Source: Alphaproteobacteria bacterium (GTDB taxonomy: Bacteria; Pseudomonadota; Alphaproteobacteria; Sphingomonadales; SMXR01). Taken from it: a stretch of DNA of 5,493 nt. The translations under genes and the position numbers were made by a program. The notes under the pieces were generated by a model. The model did no database searches, was not told where the DNA came from, and saw only the letters and a list, made by a program, of their open reading frames with translations. Every line of letters starts with the position of its first letter. Position 1 is the stretch's first letter. The stretch lies in NCBI GenBank assembly GCA_004356215.1, contig SMXR01000028.1, forward strand, positions 1-5,493. The letters run 5' to 3'. This document shows positions 1 to 5,493 of the stretch, piece after piece.

Positions 1-537
1 AACATTGGTTTTATGGCGGTTGAAGCTATTGCCCGGGATTTTTCCTTTGGCCCCTTCAAAAAACGCTTCAATGGCCAGTTTTCCGAAGGCAAGATCGGTC
101 GCCACAAAGTCTTTATCCTGAAACCGGAAACCTTCATGAACCGCTCCGGCGGGTCGGTTCAGGAAGCCGCAAGGTTTTATAAAATCCCACTTGGGAATAT
201 TTTTGTTTTTTATGACGAGATCGACCTGGCCCCGGCCAAGGTCAGGGTTAAGTTGGGCGGCGGTGCCGCCGGTCATAACGGTATTCGCAGCCTGTTGGCC
301 CATCTTGGTGAGAACTTTAACCGGGTGCGCATCGGCGTTGGCCATCCCGGCGACAAGGATTTGGTTCACGGCTTTGTTTTGTCAAACTTTTTCAAGGCCG
401 ACCACCTGTGGGTAAAAATTATCCTGGCGGCGGTAAGCAAATCCTCCCCGTATTTGGTCAAAGGTGATAATGAACGCTTCCAGAATGATGTGGCGCTTTT
501 AAGCCACCCGTTTCTACCCAAGAAAGAAGACGACTGA
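1..537 (+). CDS. pth: Peptidyl-tRNA hydrolase, 5' end cut by window edge
   Basis: This cytoplasmic enzyme hydrolyses the ester bond of peptidyl-tRNAs that drop off stalled ribosomes, recycling the tRNA. The frame is open from base 1: the first codons read N-I-G-F-M, the conserved stretch directly after the catalytic His (RHNxG motif). That His and about 20 N-terminal residues therefore lie outside the window, and the ATG at 13 is internal. Counting from the first visible codon, family motifs are KPETFMN with the active-site Asn at 47, the FYDEID segment with the conserved Asp at 72, and GGGAAGHNGIRS with the conserved Asn at 93. There are 178 visible residues; adding the missing part gives the usual family size of about 190-200. 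The stop at 535-537 lies one base before the ychF start, so the two are probably co-transcribed. The identification is secure; only the true start is unseen. Confidence 0.96.
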   Translation, partial: NIGFMAVEAIARDFSFGPFKKRFNGQFSEGKIGRHKVFILKPETFMNRSGGSVQEAARFYKIPLGNIFVFYDEIDLAPAKVRVKLGGGAAGHNGIRSLLAHLGENFNRVRIGVGHPGDKDLVHGFVLSNFFKADHLWVKIILAAVSKSSPYLVKGDNERFQNDVALLSHPFLPKKEDD

Positions 538-538
538 C

Positions 539-1639
539 GTGGGATTTAAATGCGGAATTGTCGGGCTTCCCAATGTTGGGAAATCAACCCTTTTTAACGC
601 GTTGACGCAAACCGCAAGCGCGGCTGCGGAAAATTATCCGTTTTGCACGATCGAGCCCAATATTGGCCAGGTGCCGGTGCCCGACCCGCGCTTGCATGAA
701 ATCGCCCGGATAGCAAAATCGAACAAGACCATTGAAACCCAATTGATGTTTGTTGATATCGCCGGCCTGGTCCGCGGCGCCAGCAAAGGCGAAGGCCTGG
801 GCAACCAGTTTCTCGGCAATATTCGCGAAGTCGATGCCATTATTCATATCCTTCGCTGTTTTGAAGACAGCGATGTAACCCATGTTGAAGGCAAGATTGA
901 CCCCATTTCTGATGCCGAAACGGTGGAAACCGAATTAATGCTGTCAGATCTGGAAAGCCTGGAGAAGCGAAAAGAGGCTTTCATAAAAAGGGCCCGGGGC
1001 AATGACAAGGAAGCGGTGGCGGCCCTACCCATTGTCGAAGCTATTTTAACTTTGCTGGAAGCGGGCAAACCGGGCCGGCTGTACACCCCCAAGGATAACG
1101 ACGAGCGCCGGTTTGTAAAAAGACTGCACCTTTTGACCACCAAACCCATTTTGTATGTCGCCAATGTTGAAGAAGATGTTGCCGCGACCGGTAATGCCTA
1201 TTCTGAAAGCGTCGTGCAAATGGCTGCAGCCCAGGGCGCCGGGGCAGTCGTGATTTCCGCTGCGGTTGAAGCGGAAATTGCCCAGATGGAACCTGCCGAG
1301 CAGCAGGAGTTTTTAAAAGCGATTGGTTTGGAAGAAACCGGCCTCGCCCAGGTTATCAGGGCCGGGCACAGTCTTTTGGACCTGATCACCTTTTTTACTG
1401 CCGGACCCAAGGCAGCCCGCTCCTGGACCGTTCGGGCGGGTTCAAAAGCGCCCCGGGCGGCGGGGGTTATTCACACTGATTTTGAAAAAGGCTTTATCCG
1501 CGTCGAAACCATTGCCTATCCGGATTTTATCGCCTTTGGCGGTGAAAATGGCGCCAAGGATGCCGGCAAAATGCGTCTTGAAGGCAAGAACTATGTTGTC
1601 CGGGATGGCGACGTTTTACACTTTCGCTTTGCCACGTAA
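539..1639 (+). CDS. ychF: Redox-regulated ATPase YchF (Obg-family P-loop protein)
   Basis: This is a universally conserved P-loop NTPase of the OBG group that binds ATP rather than GTP. In the family it associates with ribosomes and affects the oxidative stress response. The 366 aa length matches the family. The G1 motif GLPNVGKST is at residues 9-17 and the G3 motif DIAG at 73-76. G3 is followed by Leu, the hydrophobic replacement of catalytic Gln seen in this group. The G4 position reads NVEE at 209-212, the family's NxxE in place of NKxD, which explains ATP preference. A helical insert lies around 130-200, and a C-terminal TGS domain around 279-366 ends in GDVLHFRF. The start is GTG: the protein begins MGFKCGIVGLPNVGK exactly as orthologues do, so no later start is credible. 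Only a weak purine-rich stretch (525-530) precedes it, and with pth ending one base upstream translational coupling is likely. Confidence 0.97.
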   Translation: MGFKCGIVGLPNVGKSTLFNALTQTASAAAENYPFCTIEPNIGQVPVPDPRLHEIARIAKSNKTIETQLMFVDIAGLVRGASKGEGLGNQFLGNIREVDAIIHILRCFEDSDVTHVEGKIDPISDAETVETELMLSDLESLEKRKEAFIKRARGNDKEAVAALPIVEAILTLLEAGKPGRLYTPKDNDERRFVKRLHLLTTKPILYVANVEEDVAATGNAYSESVVQMAAAQGAGAVVISAAVEAEIAQMEPAEQQEFLKAIGLEETGLAQVIRAGHSLLDLITFFTAGPKAARSWTVRAGSKAPRAAGVIHTDFEKGFIRVETIAYPDFIAFGGENGAKDAGKMRLEGKNYVVRDGDVLHFRFAT

Positions 1640-1708
1640 CCTTTTCTTAGACATTTTCCTGTCACACTTCGGCGAATATACTATGGTTTCGGTTTGGAGA
1701 TGAACCGT
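1640..1708 (+). promoter_or_regulatory. Gap after ychF with a possible sigma-70-like promoter
   Basis: This 69-base gap is the only sizeable non-coding stretch on the plus strand. TATACT at 1677-1682 is one base from the -10 consensus. At the right distance, with a 17-base spacer, the -35 position (TTTTCC at 1654-1659) is a poor match. A better -35-like hexamer, TAGACA at 1648-1653, is 23 bases away, which is too far. Transcription from this -10 would start about 20 bases before the ATG at 1709, which would suit the lipoprotein gene. I see no hairpin with a T run that would terminate the ychF transcript, so read-through is also possible. Confidence 0.35.
1696..1700 (+). promoter_or_regulatory. 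Ribosome binding site that sets the lipoprotein start
   Basis: GGAGA lies eight bases before the ATG at 1709, an ideal distance. It overlaps the two earlier in-frame candidates (TTG at 1694 and ATG at 1700), leaving no room for ribosome placement upstream of them. This favours 1709 as the start and gives a normal lipoprotein signal peptide beginning MKILK. Confidence 0.7.
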
Positions 1709-2134
1709 ATGAAAATTCTCAAAATTTTTGGTCTTGGCACTGCGCTCTTTGTCGCCGCCTGTTCGACGCCGAGTGGCGGCGGTGTTACCTATCGGTTAAA
1801 CGGGGATGATATTTTAATTCTTCAAACCGCCAAAGGTTTGCTGAGCGATGAAAGTAAATGGGCCCATCATGATAATCAGCGCTGTGACCTTGAAGCGACA
1901 ACGTGGACCCTGTTCTGTGCCCTGCAAAAGGCCTCTAACGATGTTTTGGGTGAATTTCAGTTGCGCCGCCCGGCGCTTGAGGAGGTCCGGGTTGTGGTTG
2001 AAGAGGTCGCAGGGAAGACCCTTGATCGTCGCTTGATCGATTTCAATAATCTGCCGTCAACTTCGTTTGAAGATGTCCACCGGGTTCTGGATATATCTAT
2101 AAAGCGGGTGCAGGCGCGTCTGGATGCCTCTTGA
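1709..2134 (+). CDS. Predicted small lipoprotein of unknown function (DUF6197-like core)
   Basis: The product is 141 aa with a signal peptide: a positive start (MKILK), a hydrophobic run at 6-17 and the lipobox V-A-A-C with the lipidated Cys at 18. Ser at +2 suggests transfer to the outer membrane. A Gly-rich linker (22-25) precedes a compact, mostly helical domain. Features of that domain are two Cys at 59 and 70 that could form a periplasmic disulfide, a WTLFCAL segment at 66-72, a charged helix at about 85-100, and DFNNxPxTxFEDV at 111-123 followed by a final helix. The layout of LL-S-D near the front, W/C-A-L in the middle and (F/W)N(N/D)xPxT-x-x-DV near the end resembles, from memory, DUF6197 proteins, but I could not check this and no function is known to me. 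The gene sits alone between pth-ychF and the convergent pet-apt operon and has its own ribosome site. An upstream start would only add five residues. Confidence 0.82.
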   Translation: MKILKIFGLGTALFVAACSTPSGGGVTYRLNGDDILILQTAKGLLSDESKWAHHDNQRCDLEATTWTLFCALQKASNDVLGEFQLRRPALEEVRVVVEEVAGKTLDRRLIDFNNLPSTSFEDVHRVLDISIKRVQARLDAS

Positions 2135-2145
2135 TTTCAGGGAAA

Positions 2146-2679
2146 TTAATCGCCTTCGAATTCACACAGCGTAATAATATCAACGCCCATGTCGCGAATA
2201 CGGCGGGAACCGCCAAGGTCAGGCAAGTCAACAATAAAGCAGGCAGCAGCGACCGTACCACCGGTGGCGCGGATCAGTTTGACAGCGGCCTCCGCAGTCC
2301 CGCCGGTGGCGATTAAATCATCCACCAGCAAAACTAGATCGCCATCGGCAATGGCGTCGCTGTGGATTTCCAGACGGTCGGCGCCGTATTCCGATTGATA
2401 ATCTTCGCCCACCGTATCGTGGGGAAGTTTACCGGGTTTTCTGATTGGGACAAAACCGGTGGAAAGCTGGTAAGCTATGGCCCCGCCGAGGATAAATCCG
2501 CGGGCCTCAATGCCCACCACTTTGTCGATAGCAACCCCGGCATAGATTTTCACCAACTCATCGATCGACCTTTTAAATCCAACCGGGTCGGCCAGCAGTG
2601 TAGTGATATCGCGAAATTGGACACCCTTCTTGGGAAAGTCGGGAATTGTCCTGATACGCGATGTCGCCCAGTTTTTCAT
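2146..2679 (-). CDS. apt: Adenine phosphoribosyltransferase
   Basis: This cytoplasmic purine-salvage enzyme makes AMP and pyrophosphate from adenine and PRPP. The 177 aa length is typical. The N-terminal segment IRTIPDFPKKGVQFRDIT (residues 9-26) is the classic opening of the family. EARGFILGGAIAY (58-70) is the conserved region after the first strand and RKPGKLP (80-86) the flexible-loop entry. Glu104 sits in LEIHSDAI, where the family's catalytic Glu lies. The PRPP-binding loop is VLLVDDLIATGGT (116-128). The start is supported by a ribosome site overlapping the petC stop. With only eight bases after petC, it is almost certainly the last gene of the petABC transcript. The link to respiration is positional, not functional as far as can be seen. 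An ATGGT segment recurs at 138-142, shortly after the PRPP loop. Confidence 0.97.
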   Translation of the reverse strand: MKNWATSRIRTIPDFPKKGVQFRDITTLLADPVGFKRSIDELVKIYAGVAIDKVVGIEARGFILGGAIAYQLSTGFVPIRKPGKLPHDTVGEDYQSEYGADRLEIHSDAIADGDLVLLVDDLIATGGTAEAAVKLIRATGGTVAAACFIVDLPDLGGSRRIRDMGVDIITLCEFEGD

Positions 2680-2684
2680 TGATA

Positions 2685-2690
2685 TCCTTA
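2685..2690 (-). promoter_or_regulatory. apt ribosome binding site overlapping the petC stop codon
   Basis: Read on the minus strand this is TAAGGA, whose first three bases are the TAA stop of petC. It lies five bases before the apt ATG. The overlap means ribosomes finishing petC arrive on the apt initiation site, which fits coupled translation and a single operon. Confidence 0.7.
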
Positions 2691-3560
2691 AGGTTTAAGG
2701 CGCCGCCAGATTGTCTTCATTGATAAAAACAACAAGAGCGTCAGGACCAGAGAATAGAGTACCACACTAAAACCCATTGTTAGGCGGGCCTCCAGATTGG
2801 GCTCCGCGGTCCACATCAGGAAATTGGTTACATCTTTAGACATCTGCTCAACGCTGGCTTCGGTGCCATCTTCATACTCCACAAAACCGTCAAACAACGG
2901 CGGCGGCATGACAATTTCCCAGGTATCAAAGTACGGGTTGTATGTGGTGGTGTCTGAATTGGGAACAAAATCCACAGGCGCATCCACGTACCCGGTTAAA
3001 AGCGAATGGATATAATTGGGGCCATCTGCCCGTGCCTTGGCCATCAAGGAAAGGTCGGGTGGTGCCTTGCCTCCATTAGAAATTGCGGCAGCCGCCGGGT
3101 TGTCAAACGGCGCCGGGAAAGTATCGGCCAGAATGCCGGGGCGTTCATACATATCGCCGAAGCGGTCGGGACCAGCGGTGATTTGATAGGAGGCAGCAAT
3201 TGCCTTGGCGGCCCCTACGGAATAGCCAATTTCGGTTAAATTTCTGAACGCGATCAGATCAAGGCTGTGGCACGCTGAACATACCTCGCGGTAAACCTGC
3301 AGGCCACGGCGTACCGCCGCCTTATCGAAATGGCCGAACCTGCCATCAAACGACCATTCCATTTGCCTGGGGTGTTCAACCGGCCGGTCAACAACTGGCG
3401 CTGCTTCAATCCCCAAGCCTTCGTAGGCCGTGGCCATGAAGCTGTTTTCTTCTGGCGGAGAAAAGGTCAGGAACAAGACCACCCGGAAAGAAAACAGGGC
3501 AAGAATTAAAAAGGCTCCAATTCCGACAATTTTATCAATATTTTTTTTCAAAAAATCCAT
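2688..3560 (-). CDS. petC: Cytochrome c1 of the bc1 complex
   Basis: This is the membrane-anchored c-type heme subunit of ubiquinol:cytochrome c reductase. It takes electrons from the Rieske protein and passes them to soluble or membrane cytochrome c in the periplasm. The product is 290 aa. The heme site C-S-A-C-H is at residues 94-98. The sixth ligand is Met218 in the IVMPPPL motif. The family signature GGKAPPDLSLMAKAR begins near 163. A C-terminal anchor spans about 260-281, followed by a positive tail (RRLKP). The N-terminus has a long hydrophobic stretch (about 11-33) containing an Arg at 26. The only AxA site, at 43-45, lies about ten residues beyond it, so it is unclear whether the signal is cleaved or kept as a second anchor. 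A purine-rich stretch (GGGGGAAAAG on the minus strand) in the 14-base gap after petB serves as ribosome site. All residues needed for function are present. Confidence 0.96.
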   Translation of the reverse strand: MDFLKKNIDKIVGIGAFLILALFSFRVVLFLTFSPPEENSFMATAYEGLGIEAAPVVDRPVEHPRQMEWSFDGRFGHFDKAAVRRGLQVYREVCSACHSLDLIAFRNLTEIGYSVGAAKAIAASYQITAGPDRFGDMYERPGILADTFPAPFDNPAAAAISNGGKAPPDLSLMAKARADGPNYIHSLLTGYVDAPVDFVPNSDTTTYNPYFDTWEIVMPPPLFDGFVEYEDGTEASVEQMSKDVTNFLMWTAEPNLEARLTMGFSVVLYSLVLTLLLFLSMKTIWRRLKP

Positions 3561-3574
3561 TTTCTTTTCCCCCG

Positions 3575-4831
3575 CTACTTTGTAACCGGTTCAGAGATGC
3601 TTGTCGGCAACGGCCGCGTTTTTTCATATTTACCTAGAAGGTATAAAATGACCGTGAAGTGCAAAAAGTAATAGGCGGTGCCAAACTGGCCAAGGTAAAT
3701 CCACAAACCCTCCGCGGGCATGGCGCCGGCCACCCCAAGCAGGAAGAGATCCGCCACTATCACCCAGAAAAATATCCTGTAAAGTGGCCGGAAGGTGGCC
3801 GAACGTACCTTCGATTTATCAATCCAGGGCAGGAAAAACAGCAGGATGATAGACCCGAACATTGCCAAAACCCCGAGCAATTTGGCGTCAATTAAGGTAA
3901 CCCCGAATACTGAGATATCCATCGTAAACGCACGCAGGATTGCATAGAACGGCAGGAAGTACCATTCCGGCACAATGTGCGGCGGCGTCGACATCGGGTT
4001 GGCCTGGATATAGTTATCCGGATGGCTCATCAGGTTGGGAAAATAGAAAACGAATACGGCGAAAACCACAATAAAGACACCAATCCCGAACAAATCCTTG
4101 ATGGAATAAAAAGGATGGAAGGGGATGGTATCCGCCGTTCCTTTTTTGACATCAATGCCCGTGGGGTTGCTGGATCCTTTGGTATGAAGCGCCCAGATAT
4201 GCAAAATCACCACCCCGACAATCAAGAAGGGAAACAGGTAATGCAAGCTGAAAAAACGGTTAAGCGTTGAGTTATCGACCGCGAATGAGCCCCTCAGCCA
4301 TTCAACAATCCATTCACCAATCCCCGGGATTGCGGTAAAGAAGTTGGTGATCACGGTGGCTGCCCAATAGCTCATTTGTCCCCAGGGCAGCACATAACCC
4401 ATGAAAGCAGTGGCCATCATCAGGACCAGGATCAATAACCCCAGCATCCACAGTAATTCCCGTGGCGCTTTGTAAGACCCATAATACAGCCCTCGAAACA
4501 CATGGATATAGACCACAAGAAAAAACAGCGACGAACCGTTGGAATGAATATAACGCATCAGCCAACCGTAATTGACATCACGCATGATGTGTTCAACCGA
4601 CTCGAACGCACCAGCGGCCGAGGGATTATAATGCATCGCAAGGATTATACCGGTGATGATCTGGACGATCAGGCAAAATCCCGCCAGGGAGCCAAAATTC
4701 CACCAGTAATTGAGGTTTCGCGGTGTCTGGTAAGCGGGCCCGACGTATTCATCCATCAGTGTAAAAATAGGCAGGCGGTCATCAATCCAGTCAATAATTC
4801 CTTTTATTCCGGTATTTTTTTTGCCAGCCAT
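3575..4831 (-). CDS. petB: Cytochrome b of the bc1 complex
   Basis: This is the core membrane subunit of complex III. It carries low- and high-potential b hemes and the Qo and Qi quinone sites. It has 418 aa and eight membrane helices, ending near residue 400. Heme ligands are visible as two His pairs: 96/110 in helix B and 197/211 in helix D, each 14 apart. The 14-residue step in helix D is the bc1 pattern; b6f proteins have one more. The Qo motif PEWY is at 288-291, followed by FLPFYAILR. The conserved GYVLPWGQMSYW segment is at 145-156 and His216 falls at the Qi site. After AILRA a short insertion (about 302-315) precedes the KLLGVLAMF helix, a feature I recall from alphaproteobacterial cytochrome b. 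This is a full-length protein covering both halves, not split as in b6f systems and not fused to c1. petA ends one base before its ATG. Confidence 0.98.
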   Translation of the reverse strand: MAGKKNTGIKGIIDWIDDRLPIFTLMDEYVGPAYQTPRNLNYWWNFGSLAGFCLIVQIITGIILAMHYNPSAAGAFESVEHIMRDVNYGWLMRYIHSNGSSLFFLVVYIHVFRGLYYGSYKAPRELLWMLGLLILVLMMATAFMGYVLPWGQMSYWAATVITNFFTAIPGIGEWIVEWLRGSFAVDNSTLNRFFSLHYLFPFLIVGVVILHIWALHTKGSSNPTGIDVKKGTADTIPFHPFYSIKDLFGIGVFIVVFAVFVFYFPNLMSHPDNYIQANPMSTPPHIVPEWYFLPFYAILRAFTMDISVFGVTLIDAKLLGVLAMFGSIILLFFLPWIDKSKVRSATFRPLYRIFFWVIVADLFLLGVAGAMPAEGLWIYLGQFGTAYYFLHFTVILYLLGKYEKTRPLPTSISEPVTK

Positions 4832-4832
4832 T

Positions 4833-5384
4833 TTACGTCTCCGTCGTGCCGATAATTATTTTGTCGTCACCAACAAAAACATAGTCCGGAACAAATAAGT
4901 TTTTCGGGGCCGGGCCTTTTCTGATGCGTCCGGAGGTATCATAATGCGAGCCATGGCAGGGACAGAACCAGCCGCCATAATCACCGCGCTCGCCGAGCGG
5001 GATACAGCCCAGGTGGGTGCATATTCCAACCATGATCAGCCATTCGGGTTTTTCCACCCGCGCTTGATCGGTCTGCGGATCCCGCAGGTCGCTTAAAGGC
5101 GTTGCTTCGGCTTCAAGAATTTCCTGTTGGGTACGGTGGCGAACAAATACCGGCTTCTTTTGCCAGACCACCAGAATACTTTGACCCACTTCAATCTGGC
5201 TTAAATCCACTTCGGTGGTGCTCAGGGCCAAAATATCTGCCGAGGGGTTCATTTGATCGACCAGCGGCCAGACCGTGGCACCAATGCCAACACCGCCGAC
5301 AACCCCAGCCAAAATATGAATAAAATCGCGCCGCGTTACGGGCTGTTCTGGATCCGCTTTTGTTCTCTTACCCTTAGGTGCCAT
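4833..5384 (-). CDS. petA: Rieske iron-sulfur protein of the bc1 complex
   Basis: This [2Fe-2S] subunit accepts the first electron from ubiquinol at the Qo site of cytochrome b and carries it to cytochrome c1. The product is 183 aa. The cluster is bound by Cys122 and His124 (box CTHLGC) and Cys141 and His144 (box CPCHGS), with Cys127 and Cys143 placed for the usual disulfide. The N-terminus has a twin-arginine export motif (TRRDFIHILAG at 17-27) followed by a Gly-rich hydrophobic anchor (about 24-42), as expected for a protein exported folded by Tat and left anchored. The ATG at 5384 is preceded eight bases away by AGGGA. The frame stays open upstream to the window edge but contains no ATG, GTG or TTG there, so this start is firm. 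It is the first gene of the operon seen here. Confidence 0.97.
   Translation of the reverse strand: MAPKGKRTKADPEQPVTRRDFIHILAGVVGGVGIGATVWPLVDQMNPSADILALSTTEVDLSQIEVGQSILVVWQKKPVFVRHRTQQEILEAEATPLSDLRDPQTDQARVEKPEWLIMVGICTHLGCIPLGERGDYGGWFCPCHGSHYDTSGRIRKGPAPKNLFVPDYVFVGDDKIIIGTTET
4839..4842 (-). promoter_or_regulatory. petB ribosome binding site inside the end of petA
   Basis: Read on the minus strand this is GGAG, seven bases before the petB ATG and within the last codons of petA. With a single base between the petA stop and the petB start, the layout fits translational coupling of these two partner subunits. Confidence 0.65.
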
Positions 5385-5493
5385 GGAGCTTTTCCCTACT
5401 CTTAGAATGCCTTGGTTACCTTGAGAAGAATTCGCAAATAATTTCAGGTTAAGAACCCCTCCCCGATCCCTTGGAGAAAGGTTTACCGGGGCT
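5385..5493 (-). promoter_or_regulatory. Upstream leader of the petABC-apt operon, no clear promoter
   Basis: These 109 bases precede petA and run to the window edge. They should hold at least part of the operon's leader. TTGCGA is the best -35-like hexamer on the minus strand, but no fitting -10 follows at 16-18 bases, so I name no promoter. The petA frame is open throughout, yet it has no usual start codon and reads as no recognisable protein. The plus strand shows no gene. An inverted repeat lies near the far end and is listed separately. Confidence 0.4.
5461..5491 (-). repeat. Imperfect inverted repeat at the window edge
   Basis: CCCCG at 5461-5465 can pair with CGGGG at 5487-5491. Inside this, CCTT at 5469-5472 can pair with AAGG at 5478-5481 around a five-base loop. 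The two stems are separated by an uneven internal loop (three and five bases). No T run follows on the minus strand, so it is not a standard intrinsic terminator for an upstream gene. It could be a leader structure or chance. Confidence 0.25.

Noticed and set aside
191..415. Alternative plus-strand frame inside pth
   Set aside because: It overlaps a clearly conserved pth frame and its translation resembles no known protein.
584..1410. Several minus-strand open frames inside ychF
   Set aside because: They lie wholly antisense to a clearly identified gene, have no recognisable motifs and no good ribosome sites.
1694..1708. Upstream TTG and ATG starts for the lipoprotein
   Set aside because: The ribosome site GGAGA overlaps or abuts these codons, leaving no spacing. 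The ATG at 1709 is well placed and gives a normal signal peptide.
2131..2682. Plus-strand open frames across apt
   Set aside because: They are antisense to apt, whose family motifs are unmistakable. The frames arise from its codon pattern.
3541..3555. T run followed by an A run near the petC start, considered as a terminator or frameshift site
   Set aside because: It encodes Lys and Phe/Leu codons of an intact N-terminus, there is no GC-rich hairpin before it, and the frame continues correctly.
4314..4565. Minus-strand second frame of 83 codons inside cytochrome b
   Set aside because: It overlaps helices B and C of petB in another frame. The petB frame holds the heme ligands and is uninterrupted, so this is neither a frameshift remnant nor a gene.
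4502..4855. Plus-strand frame of 117 codons spanning the petA-petB junction
   Set aside because: It is antisense to two conserved genes and the product has a composition unlike a folded protein.
5385..5493. Possible N-terminal extension of the Rieske protein to the window edge
   Set aside because: The frame is open but has no ATG, GTG or TTG, and the Tat motif would be pushed too far from the N-terminus. The ATG at 5384 has a proper ribosome site.

Overview
The window looks like an ordinary piece of an alphaproteobacterial chromosome of moderate GC. The strongest clue is the cytochrome bc1 operon. Cytochrome b and c1 are separate genes, the Rieske protein has a Tat-type N-terminus, and cytochrome b carries a short insertion after its PEWY motif, as I recall from other alphaproteobacteria. 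I cannot name a genus. The window is almost fully coding, with four genes on the minus strand meeting three on the plus strand.

Plus strand, 1-2134. A peptidyl-tRNA hydrolase gene (pth) is cut at its 5' end by the window edge. One base after its stop comes ychF, which starts with GTG. This pth-ychF pair is a common translation-related arrangement. After a 69-base gap holding a possible promoter there is a small gene for a predicted lipoprotein of unknown function (141 aa, start at 1709). Its core resembles, from memory, the DUF6197 family.

Minus strand, 5384-2146. The order of transcription is petA (Rieske iron-sulfur protein), petB (cytochrome b), petC (cytochrome c1), then apt (adenine phosphoribosyltransferase). 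Spacings are 1, 14 and 8 bases, so this is very probably one transcript. The three pet products form the complete ubiquinol:cytochrome c oxidoreductase (complex III), with all the heme and [2Fe-2S] ligands visible. apt is a purine-salvage gene carried at the operon's end and has no direct role in electron transfer. The lipoprotein gene and apt converge with only 11 bases between their stop codons.

The last 109 bases (5385-5493) are the upstream leader of the pet operon. I see an imperfect inverted repeat near the edge but no convincing promoter. There is no tRNA, rRNA, CRISPR array, insertion sequence or phage gene. I found no previously undescribed system. The item most worth a second look is the small lipoprotein.
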